Source of the DNA: Pseudohaliea rubra DSM 19751
GTDB taxonomy: Bacteria; Pseudomonadota; Gammaproteobacteria; Pseudomonadales; Halieaceae
Length of the DNA stretch: 64,000 bases
Direction: 5' to 3'
Assembly (NCBI RefSeq): GCF_000764025.1
Contig: NZ_KN234748.1
Span: forward strand, 60,999 to 124,998
Below the pieces are notes generated by a model that was not told the origin of the DNA, searched no databases, and worked only from the letters and a program-made list of their open reading frames with translations. The translations under genes and the position numbers were made by a program. Below, in pieces: positions 37,361 to 45,493 of the stretch. Position 1 is the first letter of the stretch; each line of letters opens with the position of its first letter.

Positions 37361-38511
37361 GCGGCTTCTCCGTGGCTGCCGGTGAGTCGCTCATAGGCCG
37401 CAGCTGCACGCTCCCCGGCTTCTGTGGCGGTGGCGCCGGTGGCGGTGATGTGGCCGAGCTTGCGCATGGCCCGGGCCGGCGCCTTGCCGTACCAGTAGGT
37501 CGCCACGGCCCCGTCGACGCTGCGACCTGCTGCCCGGTTGCCAGCGGCTTCCACGATAGCGTCGTTGCAGAGCAGGTTGCGCATGGCCGCGGGCGTGAGC
37601 AGTTCCATAGAGGCCAGGGGCAGGCCGGTGACGGCGCGCAGGTGCTGTTCAAACTGGGAGGACTCGGTGCCCTCGAGGGTGTAGTGACCGGCGTTGTGCA
37701 CCCGCGGAGAGATCTCGTTGATCAGCACCCGACCGTCGGCGCAGTGGAACAGCTCGACGCCGAAGGTGCCGACTCCGTTCAGCGCTTCGATGGCGGCACG
37801 GGCAACCCGCTCCGCTTCGTTGAGAACACACTCGCCGGCGCCGCTCGGAGCGTAGACCCATTCGAGTACGCTGTAGTCACTGTCGAAGGTCATATCCACC
37901 GGCGGGAAACAGCGAAGGTCGCCGTCCTGGGCGCGCACAACGATCACCGCAAGTTCGCGGAACTCCCCGGCATGGGCCTCATAGAGCGTTTCACCGGGCC
38001 AGGCCCTGGCGAGAGCGGCCTCGTCCCGGAGGAGCTGTACCCCGCGCCCGTCGAAGCCACCGCGCAGGGCTTTCTGCACCAGGGGGAAACCGAGCCTGGA
38101 GGCGGCAGCGGCGGCCTCACCGTCTTCGCCATGGGCAAGCACAAACGGCAGGGTTGGCAGGCCGGCGTCGGCGAGCCAGCGCTTTTGGCGGGCCTTGTCC
38201 TGAATGGTTTCTATGACGTCAAGGCTCGGATGGCAGTGGATGCTGCCGGCGACCTGAGCGCGGCGGAGCACCTCGACGGCCACGGGATGCACATCCTCAC
38301 GCTCGTAGGTGACGATATCGCAGGCGTCGGCCAGAGCCTCGACGGCTGCAGCATCGTCCATGGTGCCCACCACGGCCGCTCCGGCGCGCTGCGCCGCAGG
38401 GCTGGCTGCATCGCCGGTGAGAATGACCGTGTCGATGGCCAGCGCCTGCGCGGCCTCGCACAGGAACATGCCGAGCTGGCCGTCGCCAACGATGCCCACA
38501 CGAATCTTCAT
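37357..38511 (-). CDS. purK: N5-carboxyaminoimidazole ribonucleotide synthase
   Basis: 384 aa ATP-grasp ligase forming N5-CAIR from AIR, bicarbonate and ATP. RVGIVGDGQLGMFLCEAAQAL at the N-terminus, VTYEREDVHPVAVEVL, QKALRGGFDGRGVQLL and INEISPRVHNAGHYTLEGTESSQFEQHLRAV are the conserved blocks. Translationally coupled to purE. Confidence 0.97.
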   Translation of the reverse strand: MKIRVGIVGDGQLGMFLCEAAQALAIDTVILTGDAASPAAQRAGAAVVGTMDDAAAVEALADACDIVTYEREDVHPVAVEVLRRAQVAGSIHCHPSLDVIETIQDKARQKRWLADAGLPTLPFVLAHGEDGEAAAAASRLGFPLVQKALRGGFDGRGVQLLRDEAALARAWPGETLYEAHAGEFRELAVIVVRAQDGDLRCFPPVDMTFDSDYSVLEWVYAPSGAGECVLNEAERVARAAIEALNGVGTFGVELFHCADGRVLINEISPRVHNAGHYTLEGTESSQFEQHLRAVTGLPLASMELLTPAAMRNLLCNDAIVEAAGNRAAGRSVDGAVATYWYGKAPARAMRKLGHITATGATATEAGERAAAAYERLTGSHGEAA

Positions 38512-38541
38512 GCTGCCCCCGCCTGTCTGGGAAAGCCGGGC

Positions 38542-38569
38542 ACTATACCTGTCCCGGGTGAAGCATCAA
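38542..38569 (-). promoter_or_regulatory. Promoter of purK-purE
   Basis: Read on the minus strand: TTGATG (38569-38564), 16 nt, TATAGT (38547-38542), 31 nt before the purK ATG. No perfect PurR box was found beside it. Confidence 0.6.
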
Positions 38570-38595
38570 GCCCCGCGTTGCCCCGGGGCAGGCGC

Positions 38596-40200
38596 TCACG
38601 CGACCCCGGCGGCCTCCGCGAAGGCGCGGGCGGCCTTGTAATCCGCCTTGCCGTTCGGTGCGCGGAAGGGTTGCGGTGCGACCAGAACCCGTTTCGGCGC
38701 CTTGTAGGGCGCGAGCCGCTCGCGGACCGTGGCGATCAGCGCCTCCTCGGCGGGCGCAGCGCCGGGCACAGGGTGAATAATGGCGGTCACGGCCTGACCC
38801 CAGGTGGGGTCCGGCAGGCCGACGACAAGCGCGTCCTCCACGTCCGGGTGTGCCTTGAGCGCCTCTTCAACCTCTTCCGGATAGATTTTCTCGCCACCGG
38901 AGTTGATGCACACGGAACCGCGGCCGAGCAGGGTCAGCGTACCGTCCTCGGCGACCAGGCAGTAGTCGCCCGGGACCGCGTAGCGGTGCCCGGCGATGGT
39001 GCGAAAGGTCTTTGCCGTTTTTTCCGGGTCCTTGTAATAGCCTTTGGGGATCGGGCCGCCGAAGGCAATGAACCCCGGCTGTTCGCTGCCCCGGGGAAGC
39101 TCCCGGTCCTGTTCATCAAAGACCCGGCAGAGGTCGTTGGTGACGAAGCGTGCTGTCTCCGCCGGCGCATCCCTGGTCATTACGGAGGCGCCGAAGCCCA
39201 CGGCCTCGGAGGCGCCGAAGGAGTCGGCGATCGCCGCCTGCGGCAGGTGCGCAAGGAGCTGCTGCTTGAGTTCCGTGCTGAACATGACGCCCGAGGAGAT
39301 GATCATCTGCAGCGAATCGAGCTCGTAGCGTGCGCGGTCTGCGTCGAGGGCAGCGAGCAGGGGCCGCGCGAAGCTGTCACCCACAATGGCAATCTGGGAA
39401 ATCCGGTGTCGCCCGATCGCCTGCCATACCGCATCGGCATCGAGGGATCGGCCGGGGAGGGTAACGACCGTGCCACCGCTGAAAAAAGCACCCATGGCAG
39501 TAAACAGGCCGGTGCCGTGCATGAGCGGGCAGATGGGTAGTATCGTCGCCCCGGGGCCGTTGGTTGCGATGGTCTGCCGCAGTTCCTCGAGGGTCTCCGG
39601 TACCGGTCCCACGGCGCGCAGCGCCAGGGACTGGGCTTCGCGCAGGTTTTGCTGATCCCACATGACGCCCTTCGGCATACCTGTCGTGCCGCCGGTGTAG
39701 AGCAACAGGAGGTCTTCGCCACTGCGCGGCCCGGGCAGGTTGCTGCCGTCACCGTCCTCTGCAAGCGCCTCGAAAGCCAGCGCCCAGGGCGGTACCGCCG
39801 CGTCGCCGACCTCCACCCAGGCCTTCACTGCGGGCAGGCGCGAGCGCAGGGCCTCCACCTGGTCGCGGAACTCGGCGTTGTAGACCACGGCTTCTGCATC
39901 GGCGTTGTCCAGGATGTAGTGCAGCTCGTCCTCGCGGTAGCGGTAGTTGACGTTGGCGTGCACTAGGCGCGCCCGGAAGCAGGCCGCGAGGGTCTCCATA
40001 AAGGCCGGGCCGTTGCGCAGGTAGAATCCCACCTTGGCACCGGGTGCAAGACCCGCTGTGCGAAGAGCGCGGCCGAGGTTGTTGCTGCGTCGCCCCACGT
40101 CCTCCCAGCTGAGCACGCGGTCGCCGTGAGCGAGGGCAGGGTGCCCGGGCGGCAGCTCCGGGATGATGGTGTCGAGGATGTCGCCGAAGTTCCAGGCCAT
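38596..40200 (-). CDS. Acyl-CoA synthetase (AMP-forming)
   Basis: 534 aa ANL-superfamily ligase. ATP loop LLLYTGGTTGMPKGVMWD, adenylate motif GFIAFGGPIPKGYYKD, YCLVAEDGTLTLLGRGSVCINSGGEKIYPEEVEEAL (hinge Asp/Arg region) and GKADYKAARAF with the catalytic Lys near the C-terminus. This fits the FadD-like/long- or medium-chain branch used for fatty acid or steroid-like acids; the chain-length preference is not readable. The ATG at 40200 gives MAWNFGDILD, a common start in this group. It follows ggt by 14 nt on the same strand. Confidence 0.93.
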   Translation of the reverse strand: MAWNFGDILDTIIPELPPGHPALAHGDRVLSWEDVGRRSNNLGRALRTAGLAPGAKVGFYLRNGPAFMETLAACFRARLVHANVNYRYREDELHYILDNADAEAVVYNAEFRDQVEALRSRLPAVKAWVEVGDAAVPPWALAFEALAEDGDGSNLPGPRSGEDLLLLYTGGTTGMPKGVMWDQQNLREAQSLALRAVGPVPETLEELRQTIATNGPGATILPICPLMHGTGLFTAMGAFFSGGTVVTLPGRSLDADAVWQAIGRHRISQIAIVGDSFARPLLAALDADRARYELDSLQMIISSGVMFSTELKQQLLAHLPQAAIADSFGASEAVGFGASVMTRDAPAETARFVTNDLCRVFDEQDRELPRGSEQPGFIAFGGPIPKGYYKDPEKTAKTFRTIAGHRYAVPGDYCLVAEDGTLTLLGRGSVCINSGGEKIYPEEVEEALKAHPDVEDALVVGLPDPTWGQAVTAIIHPVPGAAPAEEALIATVRERLAPYKAPKRVLVAPQPFRAPNGKADYKAARAFAEAAGVA

Positions 40201-40214
40201 GGTGCAGCTCCGTG

Positions 40215-41891
40215 TTATTGCTTTCGGGTTGGCAAGCGGACGTCCGCCGCGAGGATGCGGGCGACGCCGCGGCCCCGCCGGTCTGCGGCGGCGGCGAGCC
40301 CCCGCGGTCCGGCGGTGACAAGCTGAATGTCGCCCAGGGGGCCCCAGTCGTTGGGGGCCACCCGGTAACCGAGGGTTTCCAGGCCGCGGCGTGTCTCTGC
40401 CGGAATGGGCCACTGGTCGTGACGGATGAGCCGGGCCTGGGGCAGCTGGTGGTGGTAGCGGGGCGCATCGACGGCAGCCTGCGGCGCCAGGCCTGCGTCG
40501 ACGAGGTTCAGCAGTACCTGGAAGACGGACGTAAAAATCGTGCTGCCTCCCGGGGTGCCGAGAACGATGGCCGGGGCGTCGCCATGGAGGAGGATCGTTG
40601 GCGTCATCGACGACAGCATCCGCTTGCCGGGCGCAATGGCGTTAGCTGCGCCGCCGACCACACCAAATTCATTGGGGATGCCCGGTGCCGCACTGAAATC
40701 GTCCATCTCGTTGTTGAGGAGGAAGCCGGCGCCCTCGACAACCACGCCGGAGCCGAAGTCCCAGTTGAGAGTGTAGGTCAGGGAGACTGCGTTGCCGGCG
40801 GGGTCGACGAGGGAGAAGTGGGTGGTGTGTGGCGTCTCGAGGCCCGGCGGCACCGCTTCGGCGGGGCTGATGGCGTCCGCAGTTATCGTGCCGGCCCGCC
40901 GGGCGAGGTAGACCGGATCGAGGAGGGCGTCCGTGGGCACGGGGGCGAAGTCCGGGTCTGCGAGGTAGCGCGCGCGATCGGCGAACACCCGTTTCTCCAG
41001 TTCGGCAAGAAGGTGCACATAGCGCGCACTGTTATGAGGCGTCTCAAGAAACAGGCCTTCGCTGGCTTCCCGCAGCGCCAGCAGCTGCAGCAGCGCCACG
41101 CCGCCGGAGCTCGGCGGCGGCGCTGTGAGCACCTGGTAGCCGCGCCAGCTGCCGGTGAGCGGCTTGCGCCAGCGCGCCTCGTAGCCGGCGAGGTCGGCTG
41201 CCGTGATCAGCCCGCCGCTGCGGGCCTGCTGGGCGACAAGCAGCCCGGCACTGCGGCCGCGATAGAAATCGTCCGGGTCCTGTGCGATACGCTCAAGAGT
41301 GGCTGCGAGCTCCGGCTGTCGGAAAAACCGGCCCGGCTCGAGGTCGCCGAAGTAGCGCGCGAAGTTGGTCTCTCCCGCGAGGTACTCGCGGGTTTCTGCC
41401 GCGGCTTCGGCGAGGTCCGCAGGGACCGCAAACCCTTCGCGGGCAAGGCGGATAGCAGGCTCGAGGAGCCCAGCCCAGGGCCGTGTCCCGTAGCGCGCAT
41501 GGGCGGCGGCAAGGCCCCGTACCGTGCCGGGCACACCGGAGGCCAGACCACCCACCAGCGCGTCCCGGGCGCGGAAGCTGCCATTCTTATCGAGGTACAT
41601 GGCCGCTTCCGCGGCGGCTGGGGCGACCTCGCGGAAGTCGAGGAAGGCCGCTTCCCCGTCCATTACGCTGAGGAGGAAGCCACCGCCACCGAGGTTGCCG
41701 GCCTCCGGGTAGGTTACGGCGAGGGTGAAGGCTGCGGCTACGGCGGCGTCGATGGCATTGCCGCCCCCGGCCATGACGGCGGCAGCCGCGTCTGCAGCGA
41801 AGCGGTCCGGCATTGCCAGGGCCCCGGCGGCGCGACCATCGGCGGCCAGGGTGGCGGTGAGCAGGAGGGCGGCGAGGAGCCGGGCGATCAC
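40215..41891 (-). CDS. ggt: Gamma-glutamyltransferase
   Basis: 558 aa. A Sec signal (MIARLLAALLLTATLAADGRA) sends it to the periplasm, where it cleaves the gamma-glutamyl bond of glutathione. GGGNAIDAAVAAAFTLAVTYPEAGNLGGGGFLL is the N-terminal signature. The autoprocessing/catalytic Thr is the first or second Thr of TTHFSLVDPAGNAVSLT; GSGVVVEGAGFLLNNEMDDF and the GTPGGSTI oxyanion region follow. It is in line with the acyl-CoA synthetase but functionally unrelated to it. Confidence 0.95.
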   Translation of the reverse strand: MIARLLAALLLTATLAADGRAAGALAMPDRFAADAAAAVMAGGGNAIDAAVAAAFTLAVTYPEAGNLGGGGFLLSVMDGEAAFLDFREVAPAAAEAAMYLDKNGSFRARDALVGGLASGVPGTVRGLAAAHARYGTRPWAGLLEPAIRLAREGFAVPADLAEAAAETREYLAGETNFARYFGDLEPGRFFRQPELAATLERIAQDPDDFYRGRSAGLLVAQQARSGGLITAADLAGYEARWRKPLTGSWRGYQVLTAPPPSSGGVALLQLLALREASEGLFLETPHNSARYVHLLAELEKRVFADRARYLADPDFAPVPTDALLDPVYLARRAGTITADAISPAEAVPPGLETPHTTHFSLVDPAGNAVSLTYTLNWDFGSGVVVEGAGFLLNNEMDDFSAAPGIPNEFGVVGGAANAIAPGKRMLSSMTPTILLHGDAPAIVLGTPGGSTIFTSVFQVLLNLVDAGLAPQAAVDAPRYHHQLPQARLIRHDQWPIPAETRRGLETLGYRVAPNDWGPLGDIQLVTAGPRGLAAAADRRGRGVARILAADVRLPTRKQ

Positions 41892-41969
41892 GCGTAAGCC
41901 TTTTTTTGCAGGCGACGGCGGAGACGATAGCAGAGGGCGCCCGCCCGGGCTACGCCCCCGTGACGCGGC

Positions 41970-43094
41970 TCAGGGGGCCTTGCCGGCCTGCACGAACTCG
42001 CTGATCTCAAGGTTGAAACCGGACAGGGCGTTGAAATGGATCGGGGAGGACATGAGGCGCATGCGACCGACCCCGAGGCGACGCAGGATCTGTGACCCGG
42101 TGCCGATGACCCGGTAGTTCTGGCGGCCCGAAGCTGGATCTGCGCCGGTGAGGGACGGCGTTGCCGGGAAGGCGTCGATGTCGTCGAGCAGTGTCTCCCG
42201 GGTGCCCGGCTGGCCAATGAGCACAACCACGCCGCAACCGGCGTCGGCGACAGCGGCCATGGCGCGCCGATAGGACCAGCCCTCGGCGCCGTCGATGCGG
42301 GTGCCCAGGACGTCGCGCAGCGTGTTGATGGTCTGCACCCGGACCAGAGTGTCCTGGTCCGGATCGAGCTCGCCCAGAGACAGCGCAAAGTGCAGTGTGT
42401 CGTCAATCTGATCGAGGAAGGTGTGCAGCGTGAAGGCGCCGAACTCCGTATCCACGGCCTTGCTGCCGTGCAGCTCCACTGACTGCTCGTGGAGGCTGCG
42501 GTATTCGATGAGGTCGGCGATGGTGCCCATCTTCAGCCCGTGGCGCTCGGCGAAGGCCTCGAGCTCCGGGCGCCGGGCCATGGTGCCGTCTTCGTTCATG
42601 ATCTCGACGATGAGCGCCGCCGGCTCGAAGCCGGCAAGGCGCGCGAGGTCCACGCCGGCTTCTGTATGCCCGGCGCGGCGAAGCACGCCGCCGGGCTTGG
42701 CGACCAGCGGGAAGATATGCCCGGGTTGGCGGATGTCGCCGGGGGTGGCGTCCGGGCGCACGGCGACCCGGGCCGTGTGGGCCCGCTGCACCGCGCTGAT
42801 GCCGGGCCCCTGGCGTTCCGTGGCGTCGATGGAAACGGTGAAGTTCGTCTCATGCTGTGAGCGATTGTCACGCACCATCAGTGGGAGCTGCAGCTGTCGC
42901 GCCCGCGCTTCCGTGATGGGCATGCAGATCAGACCACAGGCCTCGGTGGCGAAGAAGTTGATAAGCTCCGGCGTGACCGCTTCGGCGGCCACAATCAGAT
43001 CGCCCTCGTTCTCGCGGTCCTCATCATCCATGAGGATGACCATCCGCCCGGCACGGATGTCGTCGATGATTTCCGGGACGCTGGCCAGGGCCAT
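41970..43094 (-). CDS. ribB: RibBX-type DHBP synthase with degenerate GTP cyclohydrolase II domain
   Basis: 374 aa. The N-terminal 3,4-dihydroxy-2-butanone 4-phosphate synthase domain is complete: MDDEDRENEGDLIVAAE, EACGLICMPI, NFTVSIDA, GHIFPL and RAGHTEAGVDLARLAG. The C-terminal half (about 205-374) aligns with GTP cyclohydrolase II but lacks the zinc Cys cluster (the CLTGDxxxSxRCDCG region reads RVQTINTLRDVLGTRID), so it should not open GTP. Such RibBX proteins are known in Proteobacteria and the role of the X half is unsettled. It runs in tandem with the thiolase gene 8 nt upstream. Confidence 0.92.
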   Translation of the reverse strand: MALASVPEIIDDIRAGRMVILMDDEDRENEGDLIVAAEAVTPELINFFATEACGLICMPITEARARQLQLPLMVRDNRSQHETNFTVSIDATERQGPGISAVQRAHTARVAVRPDATPGDIRQPGHIFPLVAKPGGVLRRAGHTEAGVDLARLAGFEPAALIVEIMNEDGTMARRPELEAFAERHGLKMGTIADLIEYRSLHEQSVELHGSKAVDTEFGAFTLHTFLDQIDDTLHFALSLGELDPDQDTLVRVQTINTLRDVLGTRIDGAEGWSYRRAMAAVADAGCGVVVLIGQPGTRETLLDDIDAFPATPSLTGADPASGRQNYRVIGTGSQILRRLGVGRMRLMSSPIHFNALSGFNLEISEFVQAGKAP

Positions 43095-43102
43095 GGCGGG
43101 CC

Positions 43103-44284
43103 TCAGCGCAGTTCGATGGCGACGGCAGTGGCTTCGCCACCGCCGATGCACAGGGCGGCGACGCCGCGCTTGCCGCCGGTCTTCTTCAATGCATACATGA
43201 GCGAAACAATGATCCGCGAGCCCGTGGAGCCGATCGGGTGTCCCTGGGCGCAGGCGCCGCCGTGGATATTGACCTTCTCGTGGGGCAGGCCGAGGTCCTG
43301 CATGGACAGCATGGTGACCATGGCGAAGGCCTCGTTGATCTCGAACAGGTCGATGTCCTCCACGGACCAGCCGGTTTTCGCAAGCAGCTTGCCGATGGCG
43401 CCGATGGGGGCGAGGGTGAACTCTTCCGGGGCCTGGCTGTGGCGGGCGTGGGCCACCAGCTCGGCGCTGCCCTTCAGGCCGCGGCGCTCTGCCTCGCTGC
43501 CGCTCATGAGCACAAGAGCGCTGGCGCCGTCGGAGATGGAGCTCGAATTTGCGGCGGTAATGGTGCCCTCTTTCGTGAAGGCCGGGCGCAGCCCCGGGAT
43601 CTTGTCCACCGCCGCCTTGTGCGGCTGCTCGTCGTCCTCGACCACGGTCTCCCCCTTGCGGGTCTTCACCGTTACGGGGACCGTTTCCGCCTTCAGGGAG
43701 CCGTCTTCGATCGCCGCCCTCGCCCTGGACAGGGACTCGATGGCGAAGGCGTCCATGGCTTCCCGGGTAAGGCCCCGCTGATCAGCCGTTTCCTGGGCAA
43801 AAGTACCCATAGCACGGCCCGTGTAGGCGTCCTCGAGGCCGTCCATGAACATATGGTCGTAGAGCGTGGTGGCGCCGAGGCGCGTCCCCGTGCGGCCCGC
43901 CGGCAGCAGGTGCGGTGCCCGGCTCATGCTCTCCAGACCACCGGCAACGACGATGCTGTTGGTCCCGGCCACGATACTGTCATAGCCGAAGATAGCGGCC
44001 TGCATTCCGCTGCCGCAGGCTTTGTTTACGGTGACCGCGCCGGTGGATACAGGAATGCCAGCGCCGATGGCGGCCTGGCGGGCGGGGCACTGCTTAAGCC
44101 CTGCGGGCAGGACGCAGCCTATGAACACCTCGTCGACAGCTGCGCCCTCCACGGCGCTACGACCCAGGGCCTCGCGCACGGCCGTGCTGCCCAGCTCTGT
44201 GGCCGGCACGCTGCTGAGGCTGCCCATAAGCCCGCCCATGGGGGTGCGGGCGCCGTCGACGATGATGACTGTTTCCTTGTCCAT
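43103..44284 (-). CDS. Acetyl-CoA C-acetyltransferase (thiolase)
   Basis: 393 aa thiolase. Cys90 nucleophile in VNKACGSGMQAA, His in HGGACAQGHPIGSTGSRI and the second Cys in CIGGGEATAVAIEL. A tetrameric biosynthetic-type length (about 393). It interconverts acetyl-CoA and acetoacetyl-CoA. No FadB partner is adjacent; it is upstream of the RibBX gene with an 8 nt gap, an odd operon pairing. Confidence 0.95.
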   Translation of the reverse strand: MDKETVIIVDGARTPMGGLMGSLSSVPATELGSTAVREALGRSAVEGAAVDEVFIGCVLPAGLKQCPARQAAIGAGIPVSTGAVTVNKACGSGMQAAIFGYDSIVAGTNSIVVAGGLESMSRAPHLLPAGRTGTRLGATTLYDHMFMDGLEDAYTGRAMGTFAQETADQRGLTREAMDAFAIESLSRARAAIEDGSLKAETVPVTVKTRKGETVVEDDEQPHKAAVDKIPGLRPAFTKEGTITAANSSSISDGASALVLMSGSEAERRGLKGSAELVAHARHSQAPEEFTLAPIGAIGKLLAKTGWSVEDIDLFEINEAFAMVTMLSMQDLGLPHEKVNIHGGACAQGHPIGSTGSRIIVSLMYALKKTGGKRGVAALCIGGGEATAVAIELR

Positions 44285-44387
44285 GGCTGCTTCCGTTGTT
44301 GCGCGTTGCGGTTAGTGCCGCGCCGATGGCCCGGCCGCGGAATGGCGCGCCATTTAGCCATAGGGTTAAAGAGGACTCAAGGCGCCA

Positions 44388-45395
44388 TCAGGGCAGCTGG
44401 GCCTGGAAGCGCTTGCCCCGGGTGGCGGCGCGGTACTCCCGTGGCGCGAGGCCGGTGCGCGCCCGGAACTGTTCGCTGAAACGGCTGGCGGATTGCCAGC
44501 CACAGCGCCAGGCGACCTCACCGAGGGGGAGGTCGCTGTGCAGGAGCAGCGAGCGCGCTTCGCCGACGCGAAGCTGCAGGAGGTAGGCCATGGGCGTGGT
44601 GCCGGTGGCCCGGCGGAAGCGGCGCCCGAAGCTCCGCGGTGCGAGCCCTGCGCGGCGGGCGAGGGCGCTGAGGCTGTGGCGCTCGGCGAGGTTCTCCTGC
44701 AGATAGAGCTGCGCGTCGAGCACCCTCTCATCGGCGTGGCTGGTGCGGCTGTCCTCGAGAAAGGCCGCGCTCATGAAGGTCTGGCGGCTCTCCGGGGAGA
44801 ACTGGCTCTCCACCGCCCGGGCCACGGCCGGGCCATACCACTGCTCGACGATATGCACGAGAAGGTCGGCGATGGAGTTCACGCTCCCGGCACAGTAGAG
44901 GTTGCCGCTCTGGGTAATGAGGTGGCGGCGGCGCAGGGTCACTGTGGGGTAGTCGGCGGCGAAGCGGTCGAAGTCGCTCCAATGAGTGGTGGCGGAACGG
45001 CCGTCGAGGAGGCCGGCATCGGCCAGCACCCGGCTGGCGGTCCCGACGCTGCACAGGCGGGTACCGGCCGCCGCGAGGCGCCGGAGTTCACCGTGCAGCG
45101 GTTCGCAGAGGCGGCGCGTGCGCCGGGGGCTGCGCCAGACCGCCGGGAGGAGCAGCAGGTCCGGTGGCGGCAGGGCGCCAAGCCCGGCCGAGGCACTCAG
45201 GGTGAGCCCGGTACCGAGGCGCACCTGGCCGGAGCCGGCTGCGCCGGCCAGGTGGAAGTTGCAGCCGGGGGTGTGGCGTCCGCCGCTGCGGGCCCGCTGC
45301 GCGGCGGCGTGGAGGATTTCCATGGGCAGGGTAATGCTGGTTGCGAGCGCGTCGGGATAAAGCAGGGCGACGGCGCGGTAGTTGGATGTTGTCAT
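44388..45395 (-). CDS. GlxA-type AraC-family transcriptional regulator
   Basis: 335 aa. An N-terminal class I glutamine-amidotransferase-like (DJ-1/PfpI) sensor domain (RAVALLYPDALATSITLPMEILHAAA, LLLLPAVW, LCSVGTASRVLADAGLLDGRSATTHW) is followed by an AraC double HTH: HSLSALARRAGLAPRSFGRRFRRATGTTPMAYLLQLRV and WRCGWQSASRFSEQFRARTGLAPREYR. The ATG at 45395 was chosen; the longer reading runs into the AT-rich promoter. It is divergent from fabY and may regulate it or itself. Confidence 0.93.
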   Translation of the reverse strand: MTTSNYRAVALLYPDALATSITLPMEILHAAAQRARSGGRHTPGCNFHLAGAAGSGQVRLGTGLTLSASAGLGALPPPDLLLLPAVWRSPRRTRRLCEPLHGELRRLAAAGTRLCSVGTASRVLADAGLLDGRSATTHWSDFDRFAADYPTVTLRRRHLITQSGNLYCAGSVNSIADLLVHIVEQWYGPAVARAVESQFSPESRQTFMSAAFLEDSRTSHADERVLDAQLYLQENLAERHSLSALARRAGLAPRSFGRRFRRATGTTPMAYLLQLRVGEARSLLLHSDLPLGEVAWRCGWQSASRFSEQFRARTGLAPREYRAATRGKRFQAQLP

Positions 45396-45493
45396 GGCGT
45401 TAAAAGTACAGGAACTGACGCTAATTATATATTTATCTGTCACCACGGGTCGTAGACTGCGCGCCCTTAGGGTTAGCAGCAGGAACCAGCATC
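45396..45493. promoter_or_regulatory. AT-rich divergent promoter region glxA-like/fabY
   Basis: 98 bp between the start codons. Contains CTAATTATATATTTATC (45421-45437), one of the few AT-rich islands in the window. Read on the minus strand it includes a TATAAT (45429-45424). No perfect -35 could be paired with it. Likely contains both promoters and a regulator site. Confidence 0.5.

Noticed and set aside
37372..39540. 722-codon + strand frame across purK and the acyl-CoA synthetase
   Set aside because: Antisense shadow of two well-recognised minus-strand genes.
40212..41897. 561-codon + strand frame opposite gamma-glutamyltransferase
   Set aside because: Antisense shadow; the ggt signal peptide and catalytic Thr motif are on the minus strand.
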